From Corylus avellana (taxonomy: Eukaryota; Streptophyta; Magnoliopsida; Fagales; Betulaceae): a DNA stretch of 64,000 nucleotides. The stretch spans positions 1,742,595 through 1,806,594 of the forward strand of contig NC_081541.1 of the NCBI RefSeq assembly GCF_901000735.1, written 5' to 3'. This document shows positions 43,900 to 55,852 of the stretch, in pieces (the first letter of the stretch is position 1; each line of letters starts with the position of its first letter). The translations under genes and the position numbers were made by a program. The notes under the pieces were generated by a model. The model was given only the letters and a program-made list of their open reading frames with translations, searched no databases and was not told the DNA's origin.

Positions 43900-44691
43900 T
43901 AACCTACTAGTAAAAAAATGAAGAAAGTGGTTAACTTGTCACATGCAATCTAAATCCACTTGCAATATTGCAATATTTATTACCAAATTGCATTTTCTGT
44001 CATATTATTTTTATGGGAAGCCACCAAGTTTGACTTGTCCAGTACATGTTTACAGTACTAGCTAATAAAAAAACTACAAATTTACAAAACTGCCACTTTT
44101 AGCTTACCAACGTGATTTGGAAATATATTAAAATTTCATCGGCTACTAAGAAAGGCAAAAAAGAATTAAAAAGAAATACTTGTTAGATAGACTATTGTTC
44201 ATTACTTATTTACTGCTGTGCAAATTATTGATATGACAGCTGTTTATTGGAGGGATAAAATGACGTACAGCTCCCTATTTGTGGGGCTTAAAGACCGTGT
44301 TTACTCCTTGTCCTTTGGGATAAATAAAACTTTGTTCGGTAGGTAAGAAAGAAAAGTAATTAAAGAAATACTTGAGGGATAGATTATAGTTAATGGTTGA
44401 CTAAACTAGTAAATATCTATAAGATAGAAGAGCAAAAAAATGTTGACTACTTGCATCTGCAGTTTCACAGGTTAATCTAAAACCCTACAATAAGCTAGTC
44501 CACTGATCCTCGCCACTCTTTGCTTTGTCCAAAACCTAGTCTCGCTCGGTCCCTCGCTCGACTTTAAAAGGTTCAATTCACTCTTATATATATACACATA
44601 TTCTCTTTCTCTCTTATGCATGCACAGGGTGCAGTTTATTCAAAATGATATGCTTTTTTTTGAAAAAGTTCATAATTTTTTTAGGAATTTT
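43900..44691 (+). promoter_or_regulatory. Duplicated upstream region with TATA-like box (44584-44594)
   Basis: This matches 54310-55270 upstream of copy 4 and, in reverse, 30720-31439. It ends with CTTATATATATACACAT, a CT-rich stretch and ATGCATGCA, a promoter-like arrangement. Here it is some 1.9 kb from exon 1 of copy 3 because a SINE and a foldback MITE follow, so it may be displaced. Promoter role is inference. Confidence 0.4.
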
Positions 44692-44790
44692 GTGTTAGCT
44701 TAATCGGCTGGAATCAAACATAACGAAGCGGAGGTCACTAGTTCGAATCATTTCCTCCCTCTTGTGCAGACATGTCAATATATATATATA
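44692..44790 (+). mobile_element. tRNA-derived SINE-like fragment
   Basis: TTAGCTTAATCGG (A-box-like) is followed 45 bp later by AGTTCGAATC (B-box-like, 44740-44749), the two parts of a tRNA-type polymerase III promoter. A TATATAT tail follows. The copy 4 upstream block lacks this segment, so it was inserted after duplication. Confidence 0.5.
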
Positions 44791-44922
44791 TATTTTGTCA
44801 TTCACTATGAGTAATTTTAAAAACCATCTTTTTATTTTTCTAAAGTTGATTCGGTTTCTAGAATCATCATTAAATTAAAGTTTATTTGTAATTCATCTCA
44901 AATTCGATGATAATTTTTAAAA

Positions 44923-45417
44923 GGGAAAACTTTACTTTAGACTCTTGAATTATCATGCGATTCGATATACCCCCTCCCCCCGACTTTGAAACTTCTCAAT
45001 TTGAACTTCTGAACTTTTAATTGCAATCAATTTGAACTCATTTGTCAATTTTTGCCATTAAAATTCCTTAAAAGAAAAATTACCCTTCAATTTTCTTTTT
45101 ATGAAAAAAATTGAAAAAAATGGGGGGGAAAAAAAAAGGGTCACAAGGTGGCCCAACCATGGGTCACCTTGTGATTTCTTTAATAATATTTTTTTTTTAA
45201 AAAAAAATTTTAATTTTAATTTAAGGGAAAATTTGAAATTTTATTAAAAAAAAGTTAGGAGTATAAATGTTATTGTATAACTTTTAACGTTTAAAATTTG
45301 ACAGAGTGGTTCAAATTTATTGGAATTTGAAAGTTCAGGGATCCAAATTTAGAGATTTCAAAATTCAGGTTATGTCAAATCATATGGTAGTTCAGGGGTC
45401 TAAAGTAAAGTTTCCTC
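44923..45417. mobile_element. Foldback MITE, 495 bp
   Basis: The terminal repeats (left GGGAAAACTTTACTTTAGAC, right in reverse GAGGAAACTTTACTTTAGAC) extend about 90 bp, through CATGCGATT/CATATGATT and AACTTTGAA/AATTTTGAA. The centre is a GTCACAAGGTGGCCCAACC/GGGTCACCTTGTGA hairpin. A possible 8-bp target duplication TTTTAAAA flanks it, but that sequence is low-complexity. Relatives are at 32040-32365 and 14583-14657. Confidence 0.75.
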
Positions 45418-45710
45418 TTTTAAAAATCATATCAACTTGAGAAAACAATAGAAAAAACTCTAAAAAATAAATAAAATAGAGAATAAAATATAAAATCTTT
45501 TAGAGAGTGTATATAGAAAAACAGTAACTAAATATATATTTTTTTTTTTTTGGGGACCACCAGCTAATGTGGTTCCGCGGCTTCCGCCTCTGATTTTGCT
45601 GCCGCCAGCCGTTTTGATCAAGTGGACCCTTGGCAGTATACTAGAACAAGACCGGAGGGAATGTCTAGTACTATATCACTTACGTACTTTTCTTGAATTC
45701 CTCAATCATA

Positions 45711-46067
45711 TTATTTTGCTGGGAAGTTGCCAAGTTCCTTTTGGTCTAGTCTGGCTGACTTGACCTTGTAATATAATATGAACATCGAATTTTCATCAGT
45801 TGCCCAGAAAGACTCGAAGGACGCCCGTGAAAAAAAAACAATAAAGAAAGACTTGAAGATCAACGAATAAACATCTATAAATGCGCGCGGCAGTTGCTCT
45901 TGCTTATTAGTTGCAGCTGCATGCAGAGTAGTCTTAAATCCTACAACAAATCCAATATTTGCTGCCACTCTTTGCTTTGTCCAGAAACCCCATCTCCGTT
46001 GCTCTCCTCGATCGAGTTTAATTATCGGGTTCATTTCATTGTTTATATAATCTCTAAGGAGACACAA
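45711..46067 (-). other. Conserved antisense reading frame upstream of copy 3
   Basis: A 118-codon frame beginning MCLLRDYINNEMN and containing FWTKQRVA and AATNKQEQLPRAF. Related frames occur at 23492-23719 (MCLLRDYI, then TNKLEQLPKSF) and, broken, at 22010-22170. Part of it (TKQRVA) recurs at 55072-55278. I do not recognise a family, and conservation could simply reflect duplicated DNA. The opposite strand would be the CNGC 5' region. Confidence 0.25.
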
Positions 46068-46540
46068 ATAAGGTACATATATATCAGTTTAACTTGATTA
46101 ACTAGTAAAGTATACACTCGGGGTTGGATTTTTTTACTTTTTATATTAATTTTCTTTTTTTTAAAAAAAGAAAAAATTATTTCTTAACTTCCCACGTGCT
46201 ATATATATTATATTGCAATGTTTGATAATGGTTTCTTAAAAAAAAAAATTATTTTTTTTGGGGTTCCTTTTACTAATTAAATATCTACCTCTGGCATTGT
46301 TTTCTTGGTCTTACCATTTCTAATGAAATTGGTAAAAGTAATTTTTAATATATATCTATATATATATATTCATTATCATGTCTTATGCTGCACAGTTTTA
46401 GAGTGAAAATTATTTTTGCTTCCGCCCTGATCGAAGAAATTCCTATGGTGCACAATATGGGGAGATTGCACTTAGAATTGATGAATAATGGTGCTAATCA
46501 ATTTTCAAATTTTTTAGATTGATTCTTCATTTTGGACATT

Positions 46541-49500
46541 ATGAGTCAACGCTATCATCTGCAAGAGAATAGGGAGACGAGCTCAACTATGAGTGAACTT
46601 GAGCATCAGCAAGAGAATGGGTATGTATATATTACTCGTGTTTTTGTAAGAGGGATTTATAACATTACTCGTGTTTTCGTAAAAATATACTGTCATAGAG
46701 AATTAGTGAAACATATCATGTTTCACTTGTGTCGTTCTTGTATCCCTCCAAAAATGACGTGACTCTTAAAAACATCATTTGACTCGTAATTGATCATTAT
46801 TGAATTTTAATCAAATGTGATTTTTAAAGTCACCTCATTTTTGGAGTGACACAAGTGAGACTTATAGAATTACTTCGAAAACACTCTTAGAAAATAATAG
46901 TTAAAAATGGAATAAAGATAAAAAACCAAAGAAAAAAAAATGTTATAAATGAATTAATTAAATTCAAACAAAGGTTGATTTTTGACCTATAGTGACGGTC
47001 GTTGGATGGATCAAATTAAACAAATATTAAACAACAAAACCAGTCTTAATTAAAATGCTACTTGTGACAGATTTAGATATCCTAAAACTATTTTATATAT
47101 TAGATTTTAGTTTTTTTTTTACCTTTCTTTTTATTAACCATTGTTATTGGAATTTTGTGCATAGCTATTGAACTTATACATGCCCCCAGGCCCCAAGTAT
47201 GATGGAAAGTTTTAGCCTATTTAACAATTTTACCCCACCCTAAAATCATTTAAAATGCTAAATTTTTATTATTGGAAGATAATATTGCTATTTTTATACA
47301 CTGTTTAACAATTTGAAAAACTATAAAGCTATTGTTTTTTTTTGGGTGGGTTGGGGTTTAAGATGAAGAAAACGAGGCCGGGAAACCCCAATACAATCAT
47401 TTAGTAGTGGCATAAGCCCCATGGGCCATGGGCCTATAAAAAAAAAAAGTGAGTGATGCTAAGGAGTAAGGAGCACCACTTTTCCCGAAATTCGTCAAAG
47501 AAAAAGTGGTTGCACATTTGTAATTTAAAAAAAAACAAAAAAAAAGTATTGTCCCATGCAAAAGTACTGACATAAGTCAGTAAATAGAAAGCAAGGTGTT
47601 TGGTGTGACATTACATGCTGAGCCTCTCTGTTGAAGAAAGAAAATGATATAAAAATATGAACTTATTCTTTGCTTGTTATACTCTACTCAATCAGGAATT
47701 CGGATACTAAGAAGCAAGATGGTCGCCAGGATGGTGGAGTTGATCGCAGGACAATTCTTGACCCAAAGGGAAAGTTCATGTTTAGGTGGCATGTGATATT
47801 TCTAGTGTCGTGTGTAATTGCAATATTATGTGTGGACCCTTTGTTCTTTTACCTTCCTTTGATCAAGCAAGAGGGCAACATGAAGAAGTGTCTTGCGTTA
47901 GATAAAAGATTAATGATCACAGCTATTTGTCTCCGATCTGTCTTTGATTTGATTTATATTGGAAATATCATTTTGGGATACTGTAATCGTAGATATGAAC
48001 CAACTAGGTTAGCTCCTCGGCAAATAACAAAGAGGTATTTGAGGCAGAACTTCCTAATTGACATCTTTGCTATTCTTCCAATCCCACAGGTAAAGGAGAC
48101 CTTTCTGCTTCAAAATTGTTTTCAATGATTTTTTATTTTTCAAGTTTAAGTGTTTAAGTACTATATATGCAATGAGGATTAATCTATCATAGTAATATTA
48201 CACTATGTTTGAGCATAAGATACGTGGATTCATTCCCACTCCAAAAGGGCTTTTCGGCTATTGATGTTCACTTTATTTGGCTCCTCTCTAAAGCTCTTTG
48301 AAGTAACTGAGAATATCTTCTTAATTCCACACTGGCATTCTCCCAAGAGCTTGAATAGGTGAGTCATGATGCATGCGGAGAATATTGTTAATTTGAATAT
48401 GCCAACCTTAATTAATCGGTGACTCCAACTTAATTTGGGTCTCTTGCTTATTATTTGTATGCACTTAATTAAGGGGCTTGCGTTGCATGAAGTAAAGATA
48501 ATTCAGCAATTTGGTTTGTGGGTTTTTTTTCTTTCAGATTTTTCTTTCCCTGTATTAACTAGATCTTACGCATGCTATTTGTAATTTGTCCAGGTTTTAG
48601 TTCCAATTACTTATACAAAAATGGCGACAAGCTTGAACTTTTTGGACATAAGGAAGGTCATAAACCTCTTTGTTCTGCTGCAATATGTGCCAAGAGTTCT
48701 TCGAATCTACCTATCATGGAAAAAACATATCAAAAGTTCCAGTAAACTCTATAAAAGAAGGATTGAAGTGGCATTCAATATCTTTTTATATATCCTTGCC
48801 AGCCATGTAAGTTTGATTATCTCATCTTAACTTATTTTTATTTATTTTTTATTCTTATTACAGTTTTGCTTTAATAAGTCTCGTTTTTCTCAAATTTTAC
48901 GGATTTTTCTAATTTAGAGTTATACATTATTTCTTTCTTTTTTTCTTTTTTTTTTTAAAAGATGTGTTAATATTTGTGTATATACACAGTTAGAAAAACA
49001 AATTTTAAATCATGACCATGGATACTATCCATTTCATTTCAAATGGATAAAATCCTATTCCATTTATGATGAATTGTGAGGCTTTGGTAATTAGCATTAT
49101 TCAAGCATTTATATATAATCCTTGGATTGCGGCAGGTATATATAGATCGATGATCATGGAAGGCCAAACTACTGTGTGCATTTAATTAATGATTCAAATA
49201 ATAAGTAGAAAAATTCACACAAGCAATTAATTAAGCATCAAGAGAGCAACACACAAGTAAACGTCAAATTTACATGCATGAAAAACTTCTAAGTATAGAT
49301 TAAAAAATATTACATAACAAATCCGATCCAGTATAATAAAATATAGATTACAACACTCATGTTTATGCCTCAGAACTTGAGTTCAAAGCAAATTGAGAAA
49401 TACAAAAATATAAATTTTCTAAAAAACTATAACATTCTCATTACAAACTACATCAGTCTAGCAAAACAAATACCGCAACAAAATCCCCATTTTTAAATAC

Positions 49501-50368
49501 TACAACTCCCTATGAACCCAGCTCCTTCTCAAAATCATCTAGTATCTTACTACTTTTTCCATTTTGCTTTTAAGTGGAAGTAGTATTCTCCTTTCCTTTC
49601 CTTTTCTTTTCTTTTCTTTTTTCCTAGCATATATGCAGAGTTTACTTATCTTTAATAGTCTTGTGGGTGCTTTAGGTACTTGGTGGCCTTTGGTACTTTT
49701 TCTCTGTCCAACGAGAAACGGCTTGCTGGCACAAAGCTTGTAAAAAGGATCACGGATGTACCCCAAGTTCTTTTAAATGTGGCAATTCATTAGAAAATTA
49801 CGCATTTTTAGATGGTGCTTGCCCTATACACCCACCAAATACTACGCTCTTTGATTTTGGAATATTCCAAAACGCTCTTGAATCTGGTATTGTGTCGTCC
49901 ACAAATATTCTACAAAAGATTATGTATTGTTTATGGTGGGGCCTTCGAAATTTGAGGTTTGCACTTATTAGACTCTTTGTCACTCCAGTATGGTTGTTTT
50001 AAGTGTTTGTTTTTTCCTATCAATAAGCGTGTCATGTGTCGTGTCTCACCTTGCCTAGGTATGGGGATGGAAATGTACTTATATGTATACTTGTATAATT
50101 CTTGACAACAACGTGTTTTAAAATCGTGATGTCAATGAACCTATCAGAACTCTGCCGTTAAGCATGCTTCTGTGAGAGTAGTACTAAGATAGGTAACTTC
50201 CTGGAAAGTCTGGTTCAGGAGAGTCAAAAGTGAACAATAGTGTGTATCATTGGGGTGGAGAGTTACGTACATGCATCATGCTACAAATTCTTTTTTAAAA
50301 AGAAAAGAAAATAAATCTGAGAGTTAAAAAAGGAAATAATATAAATTTGAAATTTTTTTAGTAATACC

Positions 50369-50420
<52 letters not shown>

Positions 50421-53003
50421 GTCCTCAAATCACTAAGAAAACCCCAAAAACGTTAAACATTCTTTGTGATGAAAAGTTTCGGGTGTTCTTGCACACATTT
50501 GTTGAACCATATATTCAAAGAACATGACAAAAAAAAAAAAAAACAGAATTTGTGCAATGTCGACTGCCACACATTGATTAATTAATTATGTTATTAGTTT
50601 CTCATATATTAATATAGTTCTCCAATTTTTGCAGTTCTCTTGGTCAAAACCTTCAAACAAGTACATATTTCTGGGAAAATTGCTTCGCGGTTTTTATTTC
50701 AATATATGGTTTGCTGCTGTTTTTGTACTTCATCGGTAATGCCCAGGTTAGTTCTCGACATTTATTATTATTATTATTTAAGATTCCGAACCCTTATACA
50801 TATAATTAGGTGTGTTATTAGAATCAGATCAGATGGTTTCTGTATGCATAGAATAGAAGGACATGCACTTGCTATAAATTAGTACTGGGACAAAGAATCT
50901 AAAAAAGGCCAACTTAAAAAAATTTCTCTACTTTATCATCTTTTATCTTTGTTAAGGCCTTTATTATTATTAAGCTGCATTTGTTGCAGCTGCTTGTCAC
51001 ACTTACCCACCAAAATATCCAGAACTACCTTTTGTTTTGTTGTTCTTTCTTTTCCATGACTAATGTTGGTGCCCTCCTAATCTTGATTTTGTCATTCTTG
51101 AACAACAAATCTATAATGATTTTTCAAATGGTCAAGAAACATCCATTTAACAAGATCTGGTTTAGATTGTGATATCAATCTAAGGCTATTTAGATACTTG
51201 AATTACCAACTCTATTAAATTTCGTACCAAAGTCCGACCAAAATTGGAATAGAATGGTCGGAATTTTGAGCAACTCGACCGATCGATCCCTATATCCCAA
51301 ATTTGTTTGATGGCCACTACATCGTCGCCAAATTTGTTTGTAGCGGCCACGTACAGTATGGCTGCAAGATCATTGGTTTCAACTTTCAACTTAGCGTACG
51401 TAGCATCCCCTATGGGTTAAAGTAAGCTCGGAAGACTATTAATTTTGATTTCTAATATCAGTACTACTGAGTACTCGGATCCTCCTCCCCTTCACAATGT
51501 TTAAAAAATATTTTCTCTTTCATTTTTTTTTTTTTTTTTTTTACTTTGGCACCTCAAAAAAATTTGTTATACAATCCGGCCCCTCAAGTTAAATTCTTAG
51601 TTTAATTTGTCCCTATGCCACCCCTACACAATCAAAGTGTAATGGTTAAAAACTAAAGTTATGCCTACATATGAATGCTTATGCAAGAGATGCTATGTAC
51701 TATGGACACAAATTCATTTATGATGCCCACAAAGTTAGTTCTTACAATTAATAATTAATATGTTGAGAAATCAATTTCGTTCTATGGTACGTGTATGGTT
51801 AATAGTTCTAGTACTTATTAGTATTTATAAAAATTAGTGAAACAATTAAATATAAAAAATAAAAAACAATTTTTAAATGTAGTATAGATTTATAAAATTA
51901 TACCCTTTATTTCTTGACAGAGAAGATTCTTTAATTTGTTCAAGATAAATCAGTCCTCCTGGCGTGAACATTTGTTTACAATTAATATGATAAATGGGGG
52001 TGGCATCCCATGGCCCATGAGCGTCTAATTAATTAGTATAAATAATTAAATTCATTATTTTTCTGTAATTTGATAAACCAAACTTGTGCAATAGACATTG
52101 ATGCAAATGGCAACTGAGAGGAGAGCTAATAAGGCTAAAAGGTTGGAGGAGATTGAAGGTGAAATGGGACTTATAATACCAAAAGTAGAGTCCTGGATGG
52201 CTAGAAACAGTCTCCCTCACAATATGAAAGAGTCGATCATCAGCTGCATACGACAGAGACTGGAAGAAAACAAAGAATTTGATATGGACAAACTCATCTC
52301 TCATCTTTCCAAAGATCTTGTAACAAAGATTAAGCACCATCTTTGTTTACCCTTACTTAAAAAAGTGAGTCTTTTTTTGTTTACAATTGAATATATCCAT
52401 ACAGTAACCTCATATAAATAATCATTTGTATAATATTGGACTTGTTCTCGATTGTTTGCAAGCTAGGCGGTTCAAAAACTTGAAAATCAAGGTGATCGAA
52501 ATCTGCTGGCCGAACGGATCTGCGAATCTCTCAAGCCGAAGTACTACACTGAGGACTTGGAAATTATCCAGGAGGGAAAACCAGTTACTGCAATGGTCTT
52601 CACCACGCAAGGCAGTGTATGGTGCTTCAAAAAGAGTAATGGTGAGAATGGTGACAGCGCTGATCTTGAGTCTATTACTAACAAATTTGATCTCTACGGA
52701 GAAGAACTTCTAGAGTGGAGGTTCAACCACCCCCCCTCACACAAAATACCGCTCCCAATCTCCACCAAAACTGTCAAAACCCAATTAAAAGTTGAACTCT
52801 TCACTCTGACAGCCAATGACTTGAAAAATCTACCTCCCATGCAAGTTCCCATGCATACCCGAGCAGCAGAAGCTACAAAAGTGTTTGTAAAAGGAGTTTT
52901 CCGGCCGCAAGGTAAGGAAAATAAGAATGAAAATTCTCCCAAAATGTCTGAGCAGAAGGGTACTAGCAGACTTTTGGAAGATGGTGCTCCCAAAAGTTGT
53001 TGA
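46541..53003 (+). CDS. CNGC copy 3: intact cyclic nucleotide-gated channel-like protein (628 aa)
   Basis: Coding exons: 46541-46620, 47696-48089, 48594-48806, 49676-49956, 50635-50746, 52095-52364, 52467-53003. Phases join without a stop and all introns are GT/AG. The predicted plasma- or endomembrane cation channel has a short N-terminus, S1-S3 (about 60-158), S4-S5 with LLQYVPRVLRIY (159-229), a Cys-rich turret and pore (230-330) with filter GQNL (326-329), S6 (335-360), a charged C-linker (361-450) and a cyclic-nucleotide-binding domain (451-about 590) with GEELLEW. It is shorter than typical plant CNGCs (about 700 aa) and stops without the calmodulin-binding IQ helix, ending in a Lys/Asn/Ser-rich tail. 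Family membership is firm; ion selectivity and ligand are unknown. The start ATG is supported by the parallel exon in copy 4. Confidence 0.85.
50378..50417. repeat. (AT)n microsatellite in intron 4 of copy 3
   Basis: About 20 AT units. The aligned intron of copy 1 lacks it. Confidence 0.95.
50747..52094 (+). other. Intron 5 of CNGC copy 3
   Basis: 1.35 kb against 280 bp in copy 4. It matches the intron 5 of copy 1 on both sides of Copia-1 and so shows the empty insertion site near 51410. There is no separate gene; a T-tract lies at 51523-51542. Confidence 0.7.
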
Positions 53004-54300
53004 AAAGCAATACTGGTTTGTTCAGAAGGTGTTTGTGTTAATTAAGTTGTATACTCCACTGGTTTGGTTTCTCGGTGATCGATAGAGTTAATTTGCTAGT
53101 TGTTTGAATTCTGAATGGTGAAGATATAATTAGGAAATGAACAAACAGACTGTTATTTGCTGAATGTATGATGTATTTAGTTTTTCAATGTTGTACCTTG
53201 TCCTCTATATATAATGGTCGCCACTTCCAACATCTTGATCATGTTTTTGTTTTTCTAGTCATCTTAATTTGTACCCATGTTTTTATTTACACAATAAATC
53301 AAGTTAGTTTCATTTTGATGTCTTCATTACTTCTTCATATTAAATTTCCTTTCATAATCTTTAATTTTATAGGGTTTAGGCACTAAGCCTCATATAATTA
53401 TTGGAAATTGGAATTTTCTCATTATTCTTCCTAGCTAGATGTATTTAAACGAGAAACGAAGGTTCCAACAAGAAGATTGTTGAGCACCTTTTGCATTGTT
53501 TTGCAATCATCTCCAGCCGGCCAGTTCACCACACATAGCACAACTATATGTTTTTCATATGTTGTTGTCTGTATTTTGGAACTTCAAAGATGGCCTCAAT
53601 GAATAGAACCAAACCTGCGGTAGAGATGCCTTCTTAGGTCTACAAATGAGATCGCACCGACCGATGTAATTCAGATGGCCTCAACAACAGGTTCTTTTTT
53701 TCTTAAGCACCGTAAATGGGTAAAAAAAAAACCATTCAAAGAGCAAATTAACAAGTAATTAAATACGCAAAAAATTTTAAAAACGATTTTGATTCAACAG
53801 AGGAATATTATTTTGTTTGGCTACATTGCTACAATGATGAATAGAGAGCTCTTTACCTTTATATTTTATCTTCTTGTTTTAATAAATTTTCAACTTACAA
53901 CCACTTCACCCACATTAAAAAATAATAATAATAATAATAATAAAGAAAGAAAGAACAAAAAAATTTAAAAATTTAAAAAAAAAAAAAGGAAAGAAAATAG
54001 GAGGAGAGTAATAATTGGCTTATCTTGTGGAACCTCAATATCAAGGTTTTGATCAACGTGCAAGTTTTATTAAGGTTTGATTTTTTATTCATCTTTTCGC
54101 ATTGAATTTTTATCTCTGGACTTCCCTCCATGCATGTAATTAATTACAATGGGGTTTGAGGTTGGTTAAATAAGACTATTAATATGAATAATATCTATCT
54201 ATTATATTGAAATTAAAATATGGCAAGAAATCCATTCTAATATTTAAAATGAAGAGAAATTGATATTTATTCCTGAAATATGGTGAACCGTCAACATGAT
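53004..54300. other. 3' flank of CNGC copy 3, no gene seen
   Basis: Matches parts of 12402-13950 (copy 1 flank) and 38153-38504 (copy 2 flank). It contains (AAT)n at 53921-53942 and A tracts. Confidence 0.65.
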
Positions 54301-55852
54301 CTGATTAATTACCTACTAGTAAAGAAATGAAGAAAGTGGTCAACTTGTCACATGCAATCTAAATCCACTAGCAACATTGCAATATCGAGGTCTTCGTCAA
54401 TTACCAAATTGCATTTTTTGTCATATTATTTTTATGGGAAGCCACCAAGTTTGACTTGTCCAATACATGTTTACAGTACTAGCTAATAAAGAAGGAAAAT
54501 GCTTCTCCTAGTATTTGTTTTTTTATTTTTTATTTTTTTATTTTTTTAAACTGTGATATAATTTTTAAAATTATCGTTAAATTTGAGATTAATATTATTA
54601 ATTTTTAATCTATTAATGATTTTAAAAATTACATCACAATTAAAAAGATACTAAGAGAACACTACTACGTGTCTACAAAACTGCCAATTTTAGCTTACCA
54701 ACGTGATTTGGAAATATATTAAAATTTCATCGGTTGCTAAGAAAGACAAAAAAAAAAAAAAAGAATTAAAAAGAAATACTTGAGAGATAGACTATTGTTC
54801 ATTACTTATTTACTGCTGTACAAATATTAATATGACAGCTGTTTATTGGGGGGATAAAATGACATACAGATCCCTATTTGAGGGGCTTAAACACCGGGTT
54901 TACTCCGTGTCCTTCGGGATAAATAAAACTTTGTTCGGTAGGTAAGAAAAGAAAAGTAATTAAAGAAAGACTTGAGGAATAGATTATAGTTAATGGTTGA
55001 CTAAAGTAGTATGTATCCATAAGATAGAAGAGCAAAAAAATGTTGACTACTTGCATCTGCAGTTTCACAGGTTAATCTAAAACCCTACAACAAGCTAGTC
55101 CACTGATCCCCGCCACTCTTTGCTTTGTCCAAAACCTGGTCTCGCTCGGTCCCTCGCTCGACTTTAAAAGGTTCAGTTCACTCTTATATATATACACATC
55201 GTCTCTTTCTCTCTTATGCTGTGCATGCAGTTTATTCACAATGATATGCTTTTTTGCTTCTGCACTGAAAAAGTTCATATTTTTTTCTAGGAATTTTGTG
55301 GTCTAAATAGTTTGGAGGTTGATTAATCCTCAATTTGGACGTTGTGTCTTTGATAAACTTTAGTAATTATGAGTTAATTAACGTCGACATTATTGGGCAT
55401 GCCACCTATGTTCTCTATATGAGTGGCCTCGACGGAATACGGGAAAGAAAGAATCGAGCCAATAATTAACATCCGTTTCCTGAAGTGTTATCTTCTTTGG
55501 CCAAGTGAACTCAAAAAGATGTTATCTCTTCATTAATTTTCTAGAGGAGAATATGAACCAGATCTAGAAGAAATGCTGAAATAAAATAAAATATTCTATT
55601 TGTGGGCTCGATCTGTAGTTTTCTATCTAGTACGTACAATAGTCTATTTGAATATGAATTGATGAAAAATGGTGTACATTGTCGTCTTCTTGCAATCAAT
55701 TTTCCATTTTTTTTAGGATCCAAAATTCAGCGTTTTGTGGCAGACAGTACTAAAAGAAGTTTGCGGGGGTACTCTTTTAATAATTTGGAGGTTAATTAGT
55801 TGATTCTTCATTTTAGACATTATATCACTGATCGATCGATAAAGCTTTAGTT
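54301..55852 (+). promoter_or_regulatory. Upstream region of CNGC copy 4 with TATA-like box (55184-55194)
   Basis: The block duplicates 43900-44690 and, inverted, 30161-31439. CTTATATATATACACAT is followed by a CT-rich run (TCTCTTTCTCTCTTATG), a plausible core promoter and transcript start about 660 bp before the ATG. This would imply a long leader or an intron in the 5' untranslated region. Promoter function is inferred from position and repetition only. Confidence 0.45.
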
